Counted from the first letter of the stretch, positions 7,762 to 15,179 are shown. The stretch: DNA of 20,480 nt from RGIG9114 sp045592865 (GCA_045592865.1 JAZNVP010000118.1:1-20480); one strand, 5' to 3'. Numbers and translations: made by a program. Notes: generated from the letters alone by a model not told the origin.

Positions 7762-7790
7762 ATTATACTATATATTTTATCTCATTTCAA
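7762..7790 (-). promoter_or_regulatory. rfbA-rfbB promoter
   Basis: TTGAAA at 7790-7785, a 17-bp spacer and TATAAT at 7767-7762. The -35 lies inside the last codons of the upstream PfkB gene and the spacer covers its stop codon. The rfb pair is thus transcribed separately even though the gap is only 43 bp. Confidence 0.8.
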
Positions 7791-8709
7791 GCGGTATTAT
7801 TATTGCCTTTTTATAAAGCTCATCTACCGTTTCCCTATCAACCGCTCCGGTGCCTTTAACTAAGGTTTTTGCGGTTCCGAAAGCGGCGGCGTAAGCTGCC
7901 TGTTCCTTCGGAGAAAATCCCTTTTCGTTAGCATAAATAAATCCCGCGAGAGCACTGTCCCCCGCGCCGATATCCGACAGGACCTTCACCTCGGGCAAAA
8001 CCGCCTTAACAGCAATATCCTTCTTTACAAGTATTATTCCCTTTTCCCCGCGGCTGACGATAACGTTCTCAACGTAGGGTAGCAGTTTTTTCGCCGCAGA
8101 AACAACCTCTTCTTCGGTATCGGTGGGAAGCCCTGTTATTTCGGAGAGTTCATTATGATTTGGCTTAATGGCAAAAAGACTGAGTTTTTTATAGTCCTCA
8201 AGCTTGAACGAAGAAGTGTCAACAATCACTTTCGCCTTGCCCGAAAGCTTTATTATATCAATATACTCTTCGTTTGAAATGCCGTTCGGAATCTTTCCGC
8301 CGAACACAACAAACTCCGCATCTTCCGAATAGCGCTTCAGTTTATCCTTAAACTCCTCTATAGCGGCCTTGTCCTCAACCGAGCCGCTATGATTTATTTT
8401 AAGAATTTCCCCGTCCTGAAAACAGACAGTTATATTTTCACGGGTCTCACCCTCAAATTCTGTTATATCAAAATCTATCTCCTCTTTTTCAAGAAGCGAA
8501 AGAAACTCTTCTTTATTCTTCTTTCCGACCATGCCGAGCGCGAGGTTATCACACCCAACCGCAGAAAGATTCTTGCTGACGTTTACCCCTTTTCCTGCCG
8601 CATAAGACTCCTTGTTTTCGACGGTATAAGGCTCTCCCTTTATCTCGCCTTTTACCCAAAGGGTCAGGTCTATTGCGGGATTAAGAAAAACTGAGATTAT
8701 CTTTTTCAA
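7777..8709 (-). CDS. PfkB-family sugar-phosphate kinase (1-phosphofructokinase type)
   Basis: A 310-residue ribokinase-fold kinase, probably phosphorylating fructose 1-phosphate or tagatose 6-phosphate. The N-terminal FLNPAIDLT (8-16) is the hallmark of the FruK/LacC group. AAGKGVNVSKNLSAVG (37-52) is the substrate-binding signature, KPNHNEL spans 182-188, and DIGAGDSALAGF (246-257) carries the catalytic base Asp251. Translation starts at a TTG (8707-8709): AAAGGAG lies about 10 nt upstream, and the family N-terminus begins exactly there. No PTS fructose transporter or DeoR regulator is adjacent, so FruK and LacC cannot be told apart. The gene has its own promoter at 8733-8761. Confidence 0.88.
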   Translation of the reverse strand: MKKIISVFLNPAIDLTLWVKGEIKGEPYTVENKESYAAGKGVNVSKNLSAVGCDNLALGMVGKKNKEEFLSLLEKEEIDFDITEFEGETRENITVCFQDGEILKINHSGSVEDKAAIEEFKDKLKRYSEDAEFVVFGGKIPNGISNEEYIDIIKLSGKAKVIVDTSSFKLEDYKKLSLFAIKPNHNELSEITGLPTDTEEEVVSAAKKLLPYVENVIVSRGEKGIILVKKDIAVKAVLPEVKVLSDIGAGDSALAGFIYANEKGFSPKEQAAYAAAFGTAKTLVKGTGAVDRETVDELYKKAIIIPLEMR

Positions 8710-8732
8710 GTTTTATCAGCTCCTTTAAATTT

Positions 8733-8761
8733 ATTTTACCATTTTTCGTTTCGCTTTGCAA
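8733..8761 (-). promoter_or_regulatory. Promoter of the PfkB-family kinase gene
   Basis: TTGCAA at 8761-8756, a 17-bp spacer and TAAAAT at 8738-8733, 24 bp upstream of the TTG start. The rest of the 8710-8895 gap shows only a weak ACTCAA/TTGAGT inverted repeat near 8850-8880 and an A-tract that gives a T-run after the AraC gene. Confidence 0.7.
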
Positions 8762-8895
8762 CCGCACAGTTCGGATTGTTCAAAAGCGCAACTACTTTAT
8801 GTCGTAACAAGTGCATCACTATTAAAAGGTTTGCGCCGCTATCGTAATTATACTCAAAATATAAGCTACTCTTGAGTTTAAAAAAAAACTGAAAA

Positions 8896-9726
8896 TTATT
8901 CCTTTTGATGACGCTTTCTATAATGTTTTGGGGACAAGCCGTAGGTGTCGGTAAAAAGGCGACAAAAGTAATACGGATCTTTATATCCTATTATTTCTGA
9001 TATTTCCTGGATCTTTATATCTGTGCAACGCAAAAGGCTTTCCGCGTTTGAGAGGCGCAGCGAGTTTCGATATTCCGCCGGACTGCTTCCTGTCCATTTT
9101 TTGAAGCAACGATAAAAATATGTTACGCTGACATCGCTCATTTGAGCGTATTTTTCCATTTTTTCATTTTTGTTCCATTCTTTGCAAAACGTCTCCGCGC
9201 CTTTGCGAATCGGGTAATAAAAATCATCGGTTTGTGTCATAGAAGAACGAATCAAATCCAGTAATAAGTATAACTCGCCTTTGGCTTTTATTAAATTCCG
9301 TTTTTCCAGATGAAAGGTGTTAGAAAGGTTTCCAAGAGAAACTTTCACCCTATTATCTTTACAACAGGATACCCTTGCAATATGCTCATATAACAGAAAT
9401 TCGTTTCTCTGTTCATCATAAAAATGCAGATTTATGGTAAAGGTATCAATCTTTTTATCGGTATCACCTGAAACTCGAACATAGTAGCAATACCCGCGAG
9501 GTATAAAGATGATATCTCCGTTTCGCGCCGTAATGATTGGTGTTGAGTCCGGAAGAAAAAAGGAAACCTCAATATCCGAACATACAAAGAAAAGCGCACT
9601 GCATGGCCTCGGATTAGTTTTATATAAAGAGAACTCTTTTCTTTGCAACCATTTTTCCGGAAAAATATCGGTAATCTTGAGATCAATGTTTGAGTGGTAT
9701 AGTTCCGAAACAGAAATAGTTTTCAT
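8896..9726 (-). CDS. AraC-family transcriptional regulator
   Basis: A 276-residue regulator. Residues about 1-130 look like a cupin-type ligand-sensing domain (NGDIIFIPRGYCYYV at 69-83 is typical). Residues about 175-273 are the double helix-turn-helix: MSDVSVTYFYRCFKKWTGSS (196-215), then the second half ending in FTDTYGLSPKHYRKR (258-272). It is divergent from the permease-GRE operon with only 143 bp between starts, so it probably controls that operon and itself. The ATG has GGAGGGG upstream. A dyad sits inside its own promoter spacer. The ligand is not predictable. Codon use here and in the operon is visibly more A/T-rich than in the neighbouring rfb or mnmE genes. Confidence 0.9.
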   Translation of the reverse strand: MKTISVSELYHSNIDLKITDIFPEKWLQRKEFSLYKTNPRPCSALFFVCSDIEVSFFLPDSTPIITARNGDIIFIPRGYCYYVRVSGDTDKKIDTFTINLHFYDEQRNEFLLYEHIARVSCCKDNRVKVSLGNLSNTFHLEKRNLIKAKGELYLLLDLIRSSMTQTDDFYYPIRKGAETFCKEWNKNEKMEKYAQMSDVSVTYFYRCFKKWTGSSPAEYRNSLRLSNAESLLRCTDIKIQEISEIIGYKDPYYFCRLFTDTYGLSPKHYRKRHQKE

Positions 9727-9760
9727 AAGTGCCCCTCCTTTTTGTTGTATTCACGTGTAT

Positions 9761-9789
9761 ACCATACCATTTCTGTGCAGAAAAGTCCA
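9761..9789 (-). promoter_or_regulatory. Candidate araC-family gene promoter with embedded dyad
   Basis: TGGACT at 9789-9784, a 17-bp spacer and TATGGT at 9766-9761. Each hexamer matches the consensus at 4 of 6 positions. The perfect dyad TTTCTG-TG-CAGAAA (9770-9783) fills the spacer, a position suited to autorepression. Confidence 0.45.
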
Positions 9790-9828
9790 GGTTTTTTATA
9801 AAATTACATTTCATTTTACACTGATGGT

Positions 9829-9837
9829 TGTTATAGT
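9829..9837 (+). promoter_or_regulatory. Extended -10 of the permease-GRE operon
   Basis: TGTTATAGT is an extended -10. The sequence at the -35 position (TTTCAT) is poor. A weak -35 plus a divergent AraC gene fits an activator-dependent promoter. This is inference from position only. Confidence 0.5.
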
Positions 9838-9869
9838 ATTTATGAAGATTAATATTTTATGGTGAGTAT

Positions 9870-10814
9870 ATGGTTTATGTAATTGTGGCTATTGCACTTT
9901 TATGCCTCACGATTAAGGGCTATTGCGGTAAAAAAACAAGTATTTTTGTTAAAGACACGGAAGATTCTTTTCGTTTTAATTTATTGCGAATGCTATTCTG
10001 CATTTGTTTCGGAGCTGCTTTTGTTTTTGCAGAGGGTTCGCAATTTTTCTTATCTATCAGCGGAGGAATGGCTTGGATTTGTTCTCTTGCTGGTGTATCT
10101 AATGCTGCAGTTCTTGTGGGATGGCTCTTGGCAATTCAAAAAAATTCTATGGTGCTGGTAGATGTAGGGTTAATGTTTGGTTCGTTGATTCCTGCAGTTT
10201 TATGCGCCCTCTTTTTCGGAGAGGAAATTTCTCTTCTCAAAATGCTCGGTTTCGCTATGATCCTTTCTGCTACAATAATTTTAGCGGGTCATAACAAAAA
10301 AGTGTGCGATGGTGGATTTATCGGTATACTTATTTTAGTCTTTACTTCCGTTGCAGACGGAATGGCAGGATTTTCTCAACAGCTTTATAAACAGTATTAT
10401 ACAGAATCCGGCATGTTGAACCGTGGTGTGTTCTATCCAAAATCAGTTTATCATTTTTACACCTATGTTTTTGCCGCAATAGTTTTGCTTGCTGTTATTA
10501 TATGTTATCGCATAATAACATATAAAAGGTCGGTGGCAACCGGAATTAAAAGAGATGGGTTCTCACTGCCGTTGAAGGTTGTTCTGCATATCTTGGTTAT
10601 GGCAATCTGCCTTTTTGGAGCCAATTATTTACAGACTGTTGCAACAAATGATTTTAAAATGCCCTCACAGGTTCTTTATCCTATAATCAAGGGCGGTTGT
10701 CTTATTACTGTTAATTTCACAGCATTGATATTTTTTGGAGAAAAAATCTCTTTGCGTAGCATTCTCGGTTCTTTTGTCGCTTTAGGCGGCATCATCAGCA
10801 CAAGTATCCTATAG
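9870..10814 (+). CDS. DMT/EamA-like membrane transporter
   Basis: A 314-residue integral membrane protein with about ten predicted helices in two homologous halves. The repeat is visible in the pair LFFGEEISLLKMLGFAMILSA (around 113-133) and IFFGEKISLRSILGSFVALGG (around 287-307), the typical end of each EamA domain. DMT-family carriers move small metabolites in or out. As the first gene of the GRE operon it most likely brings in the substrate or exports the product, but the direction and compound cannot be read. The ATG is preceded by GGTGAG with an unusually short 3-nt gap, so expression may be weak. The next gene starts 16 bp after the stop. Confidence 0.82.
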   Translation: MVYVIVAIALLCLTIKGYCGKKTSIFVKDTEDSFRFNLLRMLFCICFGAAFVFAEGSQFFLSISGGMAWICSLAGVSNAAVLVGWLLAIQKNSMVLVDVGLMFGSLIPAVLCALFFGEEISLLKMLGFAMILSATIILAGHNKKVCDGGFIGILILVFTSVADGMAGFSQQLYKQYYTESGMLNRGVFYPKSVYHFYTYVFAAIVLLAVIICYRIITYKRSVATGIKRDGFSLPLKVVLHILVMAICLFGANYLQTVATNDFKMPSQVLYPIIKGGCLITVNFTALIFFGEKISLRSILGSFVALGGIISTSIL

Positions 10815-10830
10815 ATGTAAGGAGAAAACT

Positions 10831-13047
10831 ATGAAGCAAAATATTAAAGAAGCAAAACAAGCATTAACGCAAAAACCGCTTCTTGCCACTTCGGCAGAAC
10901 GCTTTCTTATTCTCAATGAATTCAAATCCGCTTACAAGGTGCTTCCTCAACCTTTGCGGTTTTCTAAAATTCTTTCAATTTTACTATCCCGTGTTTCTGT
11001 GCCTCTTAAGGAATACGATATTATTGCCGGTAGATGCGTGGACAGAGAACTATCACCTGAAGAGGAGCAACTCTTTCAAGAATACATCAATCATCCCGAT
11101 TACCCTTCATATTGGTTGTTTTGGTCATCGGGACATTGTTCTTATTCTTGGGAAATGCTTGCAGAAGAAGGTCTTGTTGGGTTACGGGCTAAGGCTTTCG
11201 AACAGATGAAAACAAGCACTGGTGATAAAAAAATATTTCTTTCTGCAATGGTCGAAACATACGATGCAATTATAGCCTTTATATTACGCTATGCAGAAGC
11301 GGCAAAGGATATGGGAAAGACGGAAATGGCGGCCAACCTTTATAATACGGCGACGCACCGACCCGATAGTTTTGCATCCGTTCTTCAACTTTTTTGGATC
11401 ATCACCCTTATCAACTGTGCCTATATTTCCGAAAATCCCACCCTTACCGTTGGCAGACTCGATCAAATTCTTTTCCCTTTTTATGAAGCGGACCTGAAAA
11501 AAGGCGTTTTGACTCGGGAACAAGCAAAAGATTATATCACCGATTATTACTGCAAGCACAATTTGATAATGGGACGCGGCGAACATCAGGTAGGCGATGA
11601 AACCAACAGCACAACGTTCAAGCGAATTACTAATTTTGATTCACCTCAATATCTTCTTCTGGCAGGCACCGATGAGCGCGGCGAGTCCTCGGTAAACGAG
11701 CTTACAAAATTGTTTGCAGAATGCATTGTTCCGTCGTTTAAAAACCCTGTTGTTGTCGTGCGATACGTCAGGAATATGGATAAAACGGCTCCTGATCTTT
11801 GGAGAACACTCTGCGACCGTGCATTAGCAAGTTCATCCTTAATGTTTTATAATGATGATAACGTTTATTCGGCTTTTCGCCGAATAGGTATTCCTGATAA
11901 AGATGCAAGGCGGTATGCACATTTTGGTTGTAATTGGTGTTCCCCCGGAGATAATGCCGCCTGGATGGCGAGTGGGCCAAGCAGTAAAAGTTATGCTGCA
12001 TATTATTCGGCCCAAGAGAAACTCGCTTTGGATGTTCCGTATATGCGAACTAACAGCAAACATAGTTGGCCTGAAGATTTTATGATAATTTTACGGGAAC
12101 TTGCCGAAAAAGATCCGAGCGGCGTTTCCATCGAAGACTTTTACGACAGATTTTTTTCTCGAATGTCAGATTTTATCGACCGAAAACTTGCACACCTTTC
12201 TCACGAGTTGGCGGTAAGAAAACGAAAAGCTTCCTCACTTATAACATTTGGTGATTGTTTTTTTGCAGATTCGGTAAAAAATGCAGAATGTTTTTCGGCA
12301 GGAGCGAAGTATCATTTTGAACTTCAATCGTTTCAGATGTTTGGAACCGTTGCAGATTGTTTCATTGCAGTTGATCAGCTCGTAATGATTGAGAAAAAGT
12401 TGACTTTAAAACGGCTTCTTGAAGCCACCGAAGCAAATTTTAACGGATACTCCGACGTGTTGGCGATGTGTCGCAATGCAGATAAATATGGTATGGACAC
12501 TCCGCTTTCAAATAAACACGTCAAACGGCTGTCGCATACCGCAAGTAATTTGGTAATAGAGAAAAATAAACCTTATTTAAAAAAGGAACGGCTTTTTCTT
12601 GTTCCTTGTATACAAAGTGATACCTGGCATTTGAAATTCGGAGAAGGCTTTGGCGCAACGCCCGACGGCAGACTTGCAAATACTCCATATTCTCAAAACA
12701 GCAGACCGACCAACGGTGCTTGTGTTAATGGTTTGACGGCCATGTTTAACGATATGCTGAACCTTCCAAGCGACGGACTTGTTTCGGGTGCGCTGAATTT
12801 AGATGTTGACCCGAAGCAGTATTCGGGTGAAAAAGGAAAAATTTTATTTTCTGCGCTTTTGTCTGCTTATTTTAATCAAGGCGGACTGCACGCACAGGTT
12901 ACAGCAGCCGATATTGACGATTTGATTGATGCGCAGAAAAACCCTCACTTGCACCGTGATTTGCGTGTTCGTGTTACGGGATATAGCGGGGTATTTGTAG
13001 ATATTCCCAAACGCTTGCAGGACAATATTATTGAGCGATTGAAATAA
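10831..13047 (+). CDS. Glycyl radical enzyme (pyruvate formate-lyase superfamily) with atypical active-site motif
   Basis: A 738-residue oxygen-sensitive radical enzyme, cytoplasmic. The C-terminal glycyl radical domain is intact: NQGGLHAQVTAADIDDLIDA (682-701) and RVRVTGYSGVFV (712-723), placing the radical glycine at Gly717, 21 residues from the end. The thiyl-radical cysteine is Cys367 in HFGCNWCSPGDN (364-375). Lyases, dehydratases and decarboxylases of the family normally have GCxE here; this protein has Trp369 in place of the Glu and a second Cys370. The usual GHxxxD motif reads GHCSYS (101-106), with Ser for Asp. These changes exclude a confident match to choline lyase, glycerol or propanediol dehydratase, hydroxyproline dehydratase or PFL itself (which has CC). 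AAGGAG lies 7 nt before the ATG. The permease precedes it, and the reductase and activase follow. Confidence 0.92.
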   Translation: MKQNIKEAKQALTQKPLLATSAERFLILNEFKSAYKVLPQPLRFSKILSILLSRVSVPLKEYDIIAGRCVDRELSPEEEQLFQEYINHPDYPSYWLFWSSGHCSYSWEMLAEEGLVGLRAKAFEQMKTSTGDKKIFLSAMVETYDAIIAFILRYAEAAKDMGKTEMAANLYNTATHRPDSFASVLQLFWIITLINCAYISENPTLTVGRLDQILFPFYEADLKKGVLTREQAKDYITDYYCKHNLIMGRGEHQVGDETNSTTFKRITNFDSPQYLLLAGTDERGESSVNELTKLFAECIVPSFKNPVVVVRYVRNMDKTAPDLWRTLCDRALASSSLMFYNDDNVYSAFRRIGIPDKDARRYAHFGCNWCSPGDNAAWMASGPSSKSYAAYYSAQEKLALDVPYMRTNSKHSWPEDFMIILRELAEKDPSGVSIEDFYDRFFSRMSDFIDRKLAHLSHELAVRKRKASSLITFGDCFFADSVKNAECFSAGAKYHFELQSFQMFGTVADCFIAVDQLVMIEKKLTLKRLLEATEANFNGYSDVLAMCRNADKYGMDTPLSNKHVKRLSHTASNLVIEKNKPYLKKERLFLVPCIQSDTWHLKFGEGFGATPDGRLANTPYSQNSRPTNGACVNGLTAMFNDMLNLPSDGLVSGALNLDVDPKQYSGEKGKILFSALLSAYFNQGGLHAQVTAADIDDLIDAQKNPHLHRDLRVRVTGYSGVFVDIPKRLQDNIIERLK

Positions 13048-13068
13048 AAAACGAAAGGAAAAAATAGT

Positions 13069-14001
13069 ATGAAGAAAGTGCTTTTATCTAACGGATTAAA
13101 TGTATCCGAAGTAGCTCTCGGAGCGATGATGTTTGGCTCCACCACTTCCAAAAAGGAATCCTACGAGGTTCTTGATGTTTATATGGATATGGGTGGAAAT
13201 TTTATTGATACCTCCAACAATTACGCCCACTGGGCAGGAACGGGTGACGAAAGCGAAACCCTTCTTGGAGAGTGGCTGAAGGACAGAGGATGCCGAGATA
13301 AAGTGATCCTGGCAACCAAGGTCGGTTTTGATCGTCACGGAAAGGGCGCCGGTCTTAAAAAAGAACAAATTGAATTTTGGGTCGATGAAAGTTTGCGAAA
13401 ACTCGGAACCGATTACATTGATCTCTATTATGCACATACCGACGATCCCAACACACCTATTGAAGAAACTATGGAAGCCTTTCACCGTTTAGTAGAAAAA
13501 GGAAAGGTTCGTGTTCTTGGAGCCAGCAACTATGACACATGGCGTTTGGCAGAAGCGAACTTCACGGCACAGGCAAATGGTTGGACACCCTATACCGCAA
13601 TGCAGCAAAGATTAAGCTATCTTAATCCTAAATTCGGTGTGGCTCCCAAGTATACTTATAACGAGGTAGCAAACCGTGAGAGATTACGATTTTTGTGTGA
13701 TAAGAATATGCCGCTGATTTCTTATGCCTGCCTTTGCAAAGGGGCTTACGAAAACCCAGAACTTCTGCCTGATGAATATGAGGGCGGAGAAAGGCTGGAG
13801 TTTATTCGCTCAATGGCAAAGGAAAAGGGTGTGAACCCAAGTGCATTAGTGATTGCTTGGCTCACAAATCTTCACCGTCTTGAAGGTTTCCCCCGTGTTA
13901 TTCCTCTTTTCTCTGCAACAACTGAGCAGCTTTGTCAAAATCTTCGCGGATTGGAACTATCCCTTACCGACGAAGAACTCAAGGCAATGAACAAGATATG
14001 A
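13069..14001 (+). CDS. Aldo/keto reductase
   Basis: A 310-residue NAD(P)H-dependent TIM-barrel oxidoreductase. The catalytic tetrad is complete: Asp47 and Tyr52 in FIDTSNNYAHW, Lys84 in ATKVG, and His123 in DLYYAHTDDP. VRVLGASNYDTWRL (around 148-161) and the C-terminal VIPLFSATT (around 276-284) match the usual substrate and cofactor loops. It is closest in look to AKR proteins acting on sugars or sugar-like aldehydes. In the operon it would reduce the aldehyde or ketone released by the GRE, or prepare its substrate; this is inference. AAAGGA precedes the ATG, 21 bp after the GRE stop. Its TGA overlaps the start of the activase gene by four bases. Confidence 0.92.
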   Translation: MKKVLLSNGLNVSEVALGAMMFGSTTSKKESYEVLDVYMDMGGNFIDTSNNYAHWAGTGDESETLLGEWLKDRGCRDKVILATKVGFDRHGKGAGLKKEQIEFWVDESLRKLGTDYIDLYYAHTDDPNTPIEETMEAFHRLVEKGKVRVLGASNYDTWRLAEANFTAQANGWTPYTAMQQRLSYLNPKFGVAPKYTYNEVANRERLRFLCDKNMPLISYACLCKGAYENPELLPDEYEGGERLEFIRSMAKEKGVNPSALVIAWLTNLHRLEGFPRVIPLFSATTEQLCQNLRGLELSLTDEELKAMNKI

Positions 14002-14768
14002 TGGAAATAAAAACACCTCTGATTTTCGACATAAAACGAGCCTCTGCTACCGATGGACCGGGAATAAGAACGGTCGTCTTTTTCAAAGGGTGCAATCTCG
14101 ATTGTTTTTGGTGCCATAACCCCGAAAGCAAAGCTCCGTATGCCGAAATTGCGACGTATAAGGAAAAATGTATCGGTTGCAAGGAATGTCAAAAGGTATG
14201 CGGCAAAACGAAAGACAATTGCATTTCTTGTGGGAAATGTGCATCTGTTTGTCCGGTCGGCGCCAAAAAACTATTTGGGCAACGATATTCGGTTGAAGAT
14301 CTTTTTGAAATTATCCAAAAAGATCGCGCCTATTACGATGCAACAAATGGCGGCGTTACTTTTTCAGGCGGAGAATGTATGCTCTATCCTGAATATCTTC
14401 TGCAAATTACTATGTTGTGTAAAAGAAACGGCATATCGGTTGCAATCGATACAGCGGGTTGCGTTCCCTATGAGAACTTTGAGAAAATCCTGCCATATGC
14501 CGATTTGTTTCTGTATGACTTGAAAGCACTCAACCCCGATCTGCACCGTGCGGGAACCGGAAAGGATAACTCTCTGATTCTTGAAAATCTGGAGCGTTTA
14601 ATAAAAGATGGTGCAGATTTAATCATACGGACTCCCGTTATCCCGAATTACAATGATACAGAGGAAAAAGCAAAAATTCAGGCATATTGCCAGCAGAAAG
14701 GTTTGCCGTTGGAACTGTTAACCTATCATAATCTCGGAGTTGCAAAAAAAGAAGCCTTACAAAATTAA
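13998..14768 (+). CDS. Glycyl radical enzyme activating enzyme (radical SAM)
   Basis: Uses S-adenosylmethionine and a [4Fe-4S] cluster to place the radical on the glycine of the partner enzyme. The 256-residue protein has CNLDCFWC (CX3CX2C for the radical SAM cluster) near residues 30-37, then two ferredoxin-type motifs, CIGCKECQKVC and CISCGKCASVCP, typical of activases of non-PFL glycyl radical enzymes. TFSGGECMLYPEYLL follows as the SAM-binding region. I start it at the ATG at 13998, which overlaps the reductase stop as ATGA and implies translational coupling; a second ATG follows at 14001. The frame is open upstream to 13932 but without support. The C-terminus stops at YHNLGVAKKEALQN, perhaps 10-25 residues earlier than most relatives. 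Confidence 0.93.
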   Translation: MMEIKTPLIFDIKRASATDGPGIRTVVFFKGCNLDCFWCHNPESKAPYAEIATYKEKCIGCKECQKVCGKTKDNCISCGKCASVCPVGAKKLFGQRYSVEDLFEIIQKDRAYYDATNGGVTFSGGECMLYPEYLLQITMLCKRNGISVAIDTAGCVPYENFEKILPYADLFLYDLKALNPDLHRAGTGKDNSLILENLERLIKDGADLIIRTPVIPNYNDTEEKAKIQAYCQQKGLPLELLTYHNLGVAKKEALQN

Positions 14769-14799
14769 AAAGACTGATGAATTATTTTTACAAAACAAA

Positions 14800-14824
14800 A
14801 AAGCGGGGCAAAACGCCCCGCTTT
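14800..14824. terminator. Strong bidirectional terminator, GRE operon and spoVM
   Basis: A perfect 10-bp GC-rich stem (AAAGCGGGGC and GCCCCGCTTT) with a 5-nt loop. On the minus strand it is followed by a long T-rich run right after the spoVM stop. On the plus strand the T tract is short. It separates the convergent GRE operon and spoVM unit. Confidence 0.92.
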
Positions 14825-14825
14825 C

Positions 14826-14906
14826 TCAGTTTTCCTTTTTTATCCCGAAAATCAGTCTTAATATTCCCTTTAGCGACCTCGGACTCTTTACTACTACAAT
14901 CTTCAT
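14826..14906 (-). CDS. spoVM: Stage V sporulation protein SpoVM
   Basis: A 26-residue amphipathic helix protein that marks the convex outer forespore membrane and anchors SpoIVA to start coat assembly. The sequence begins MKIVVVKSPRSLKGILRLI. Residues identical in position to B. subtilis SpoVM include Met1, Lys2, Lys7, Pro9, Leu12, Gly14, Ile15, Arg17 and Gly21, and the total length of 26 is the same. Pro9 and Arg17 are known to be important in the Bacillus protein. GAGAGGTGG precedes the ATG by 5 nt. The stop is followed at once by a strong terminator. The gene sits 12 bp downstream of a small membrane-protein gene on the same strand, so the two are probably one transcript. Confidence 0.9.
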   Translation of the reverse strand: MKIVVVKSPRSLKGILRLIFGIKKEN

Positions 14907-14918
14907 AAAAACCACCTC

Positions 14919-15086
14919 TCAAAAAAATAAACAAAGTAGCATGGATACCCCTAAGCATATCATTGCCCCACCGGCAAGACAAAGCAGAACGTTAAACGAA
15001 AAACAGGAAAAGAGCATAACCCCTACCGATATAATAAGGCAGACCGCAAATAGCGGCGAACCTCTATGCCTTCCGTGTCTTCTCAT
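14919..15086 (-). CDS. Small hydrophobic protein upstream of spoVM, unknown function
   Basis: A 55-residue open frame with a basic start (MRRHGRHRGS) followed by two hydrophobic segments at about 12-30 and 33-55, so a small two-helix membrane protein. It is Cys-rich (five cysteines, all within or near the helices). I do not recognise the family. Support for a real gene is GAGGCGG four bases before the ATG, the plausible membrane topology, the 12-bp gap to spoVM and the shared strand. A sporulation role is possible from context only. No clear sigma-E promoter was found upstream; an ATATT at about 15127-15131 (minus strand) is the only weak -35-like hint. Confidence 0.6.
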   Translation of the reverse strand: MRRHGRHRGSPLFAVCLIISVGVMLFSCFSFNVLLCLAGGAMICLGVSMLLCLFF

Positions 15087-15150
15087 AATACCGCCTCATT
15101 TGTTTTGTTTCTACCATACTATTCGGCAATATCGGTTTTGGTGCAAACTA

Positions 15151-15179
15151 TTGATAATTGAAATGCTCTGTGATAAAAT
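15151..15179 (+). promoter_or_regulatory. mnmE promoter
   Basis: TTGATA at 15151-15156, a 17-bp spacer and TAAAAT at 15174-15179. Transcription would start near 15186, which rules out the in-frame TTG at 15185 as start codon and supports the ATG at 15197 with a very short leader. Confidence 0.7.

Noticed and set aside
13932..13997. Longer N-terminus for the activating enzyme
   Set aside because: The extra 22 codons lie inside the reductase gene, lack a ribosome binding site and do not resemble activase N-termini. The ATGA overlap is a normal operon junction.
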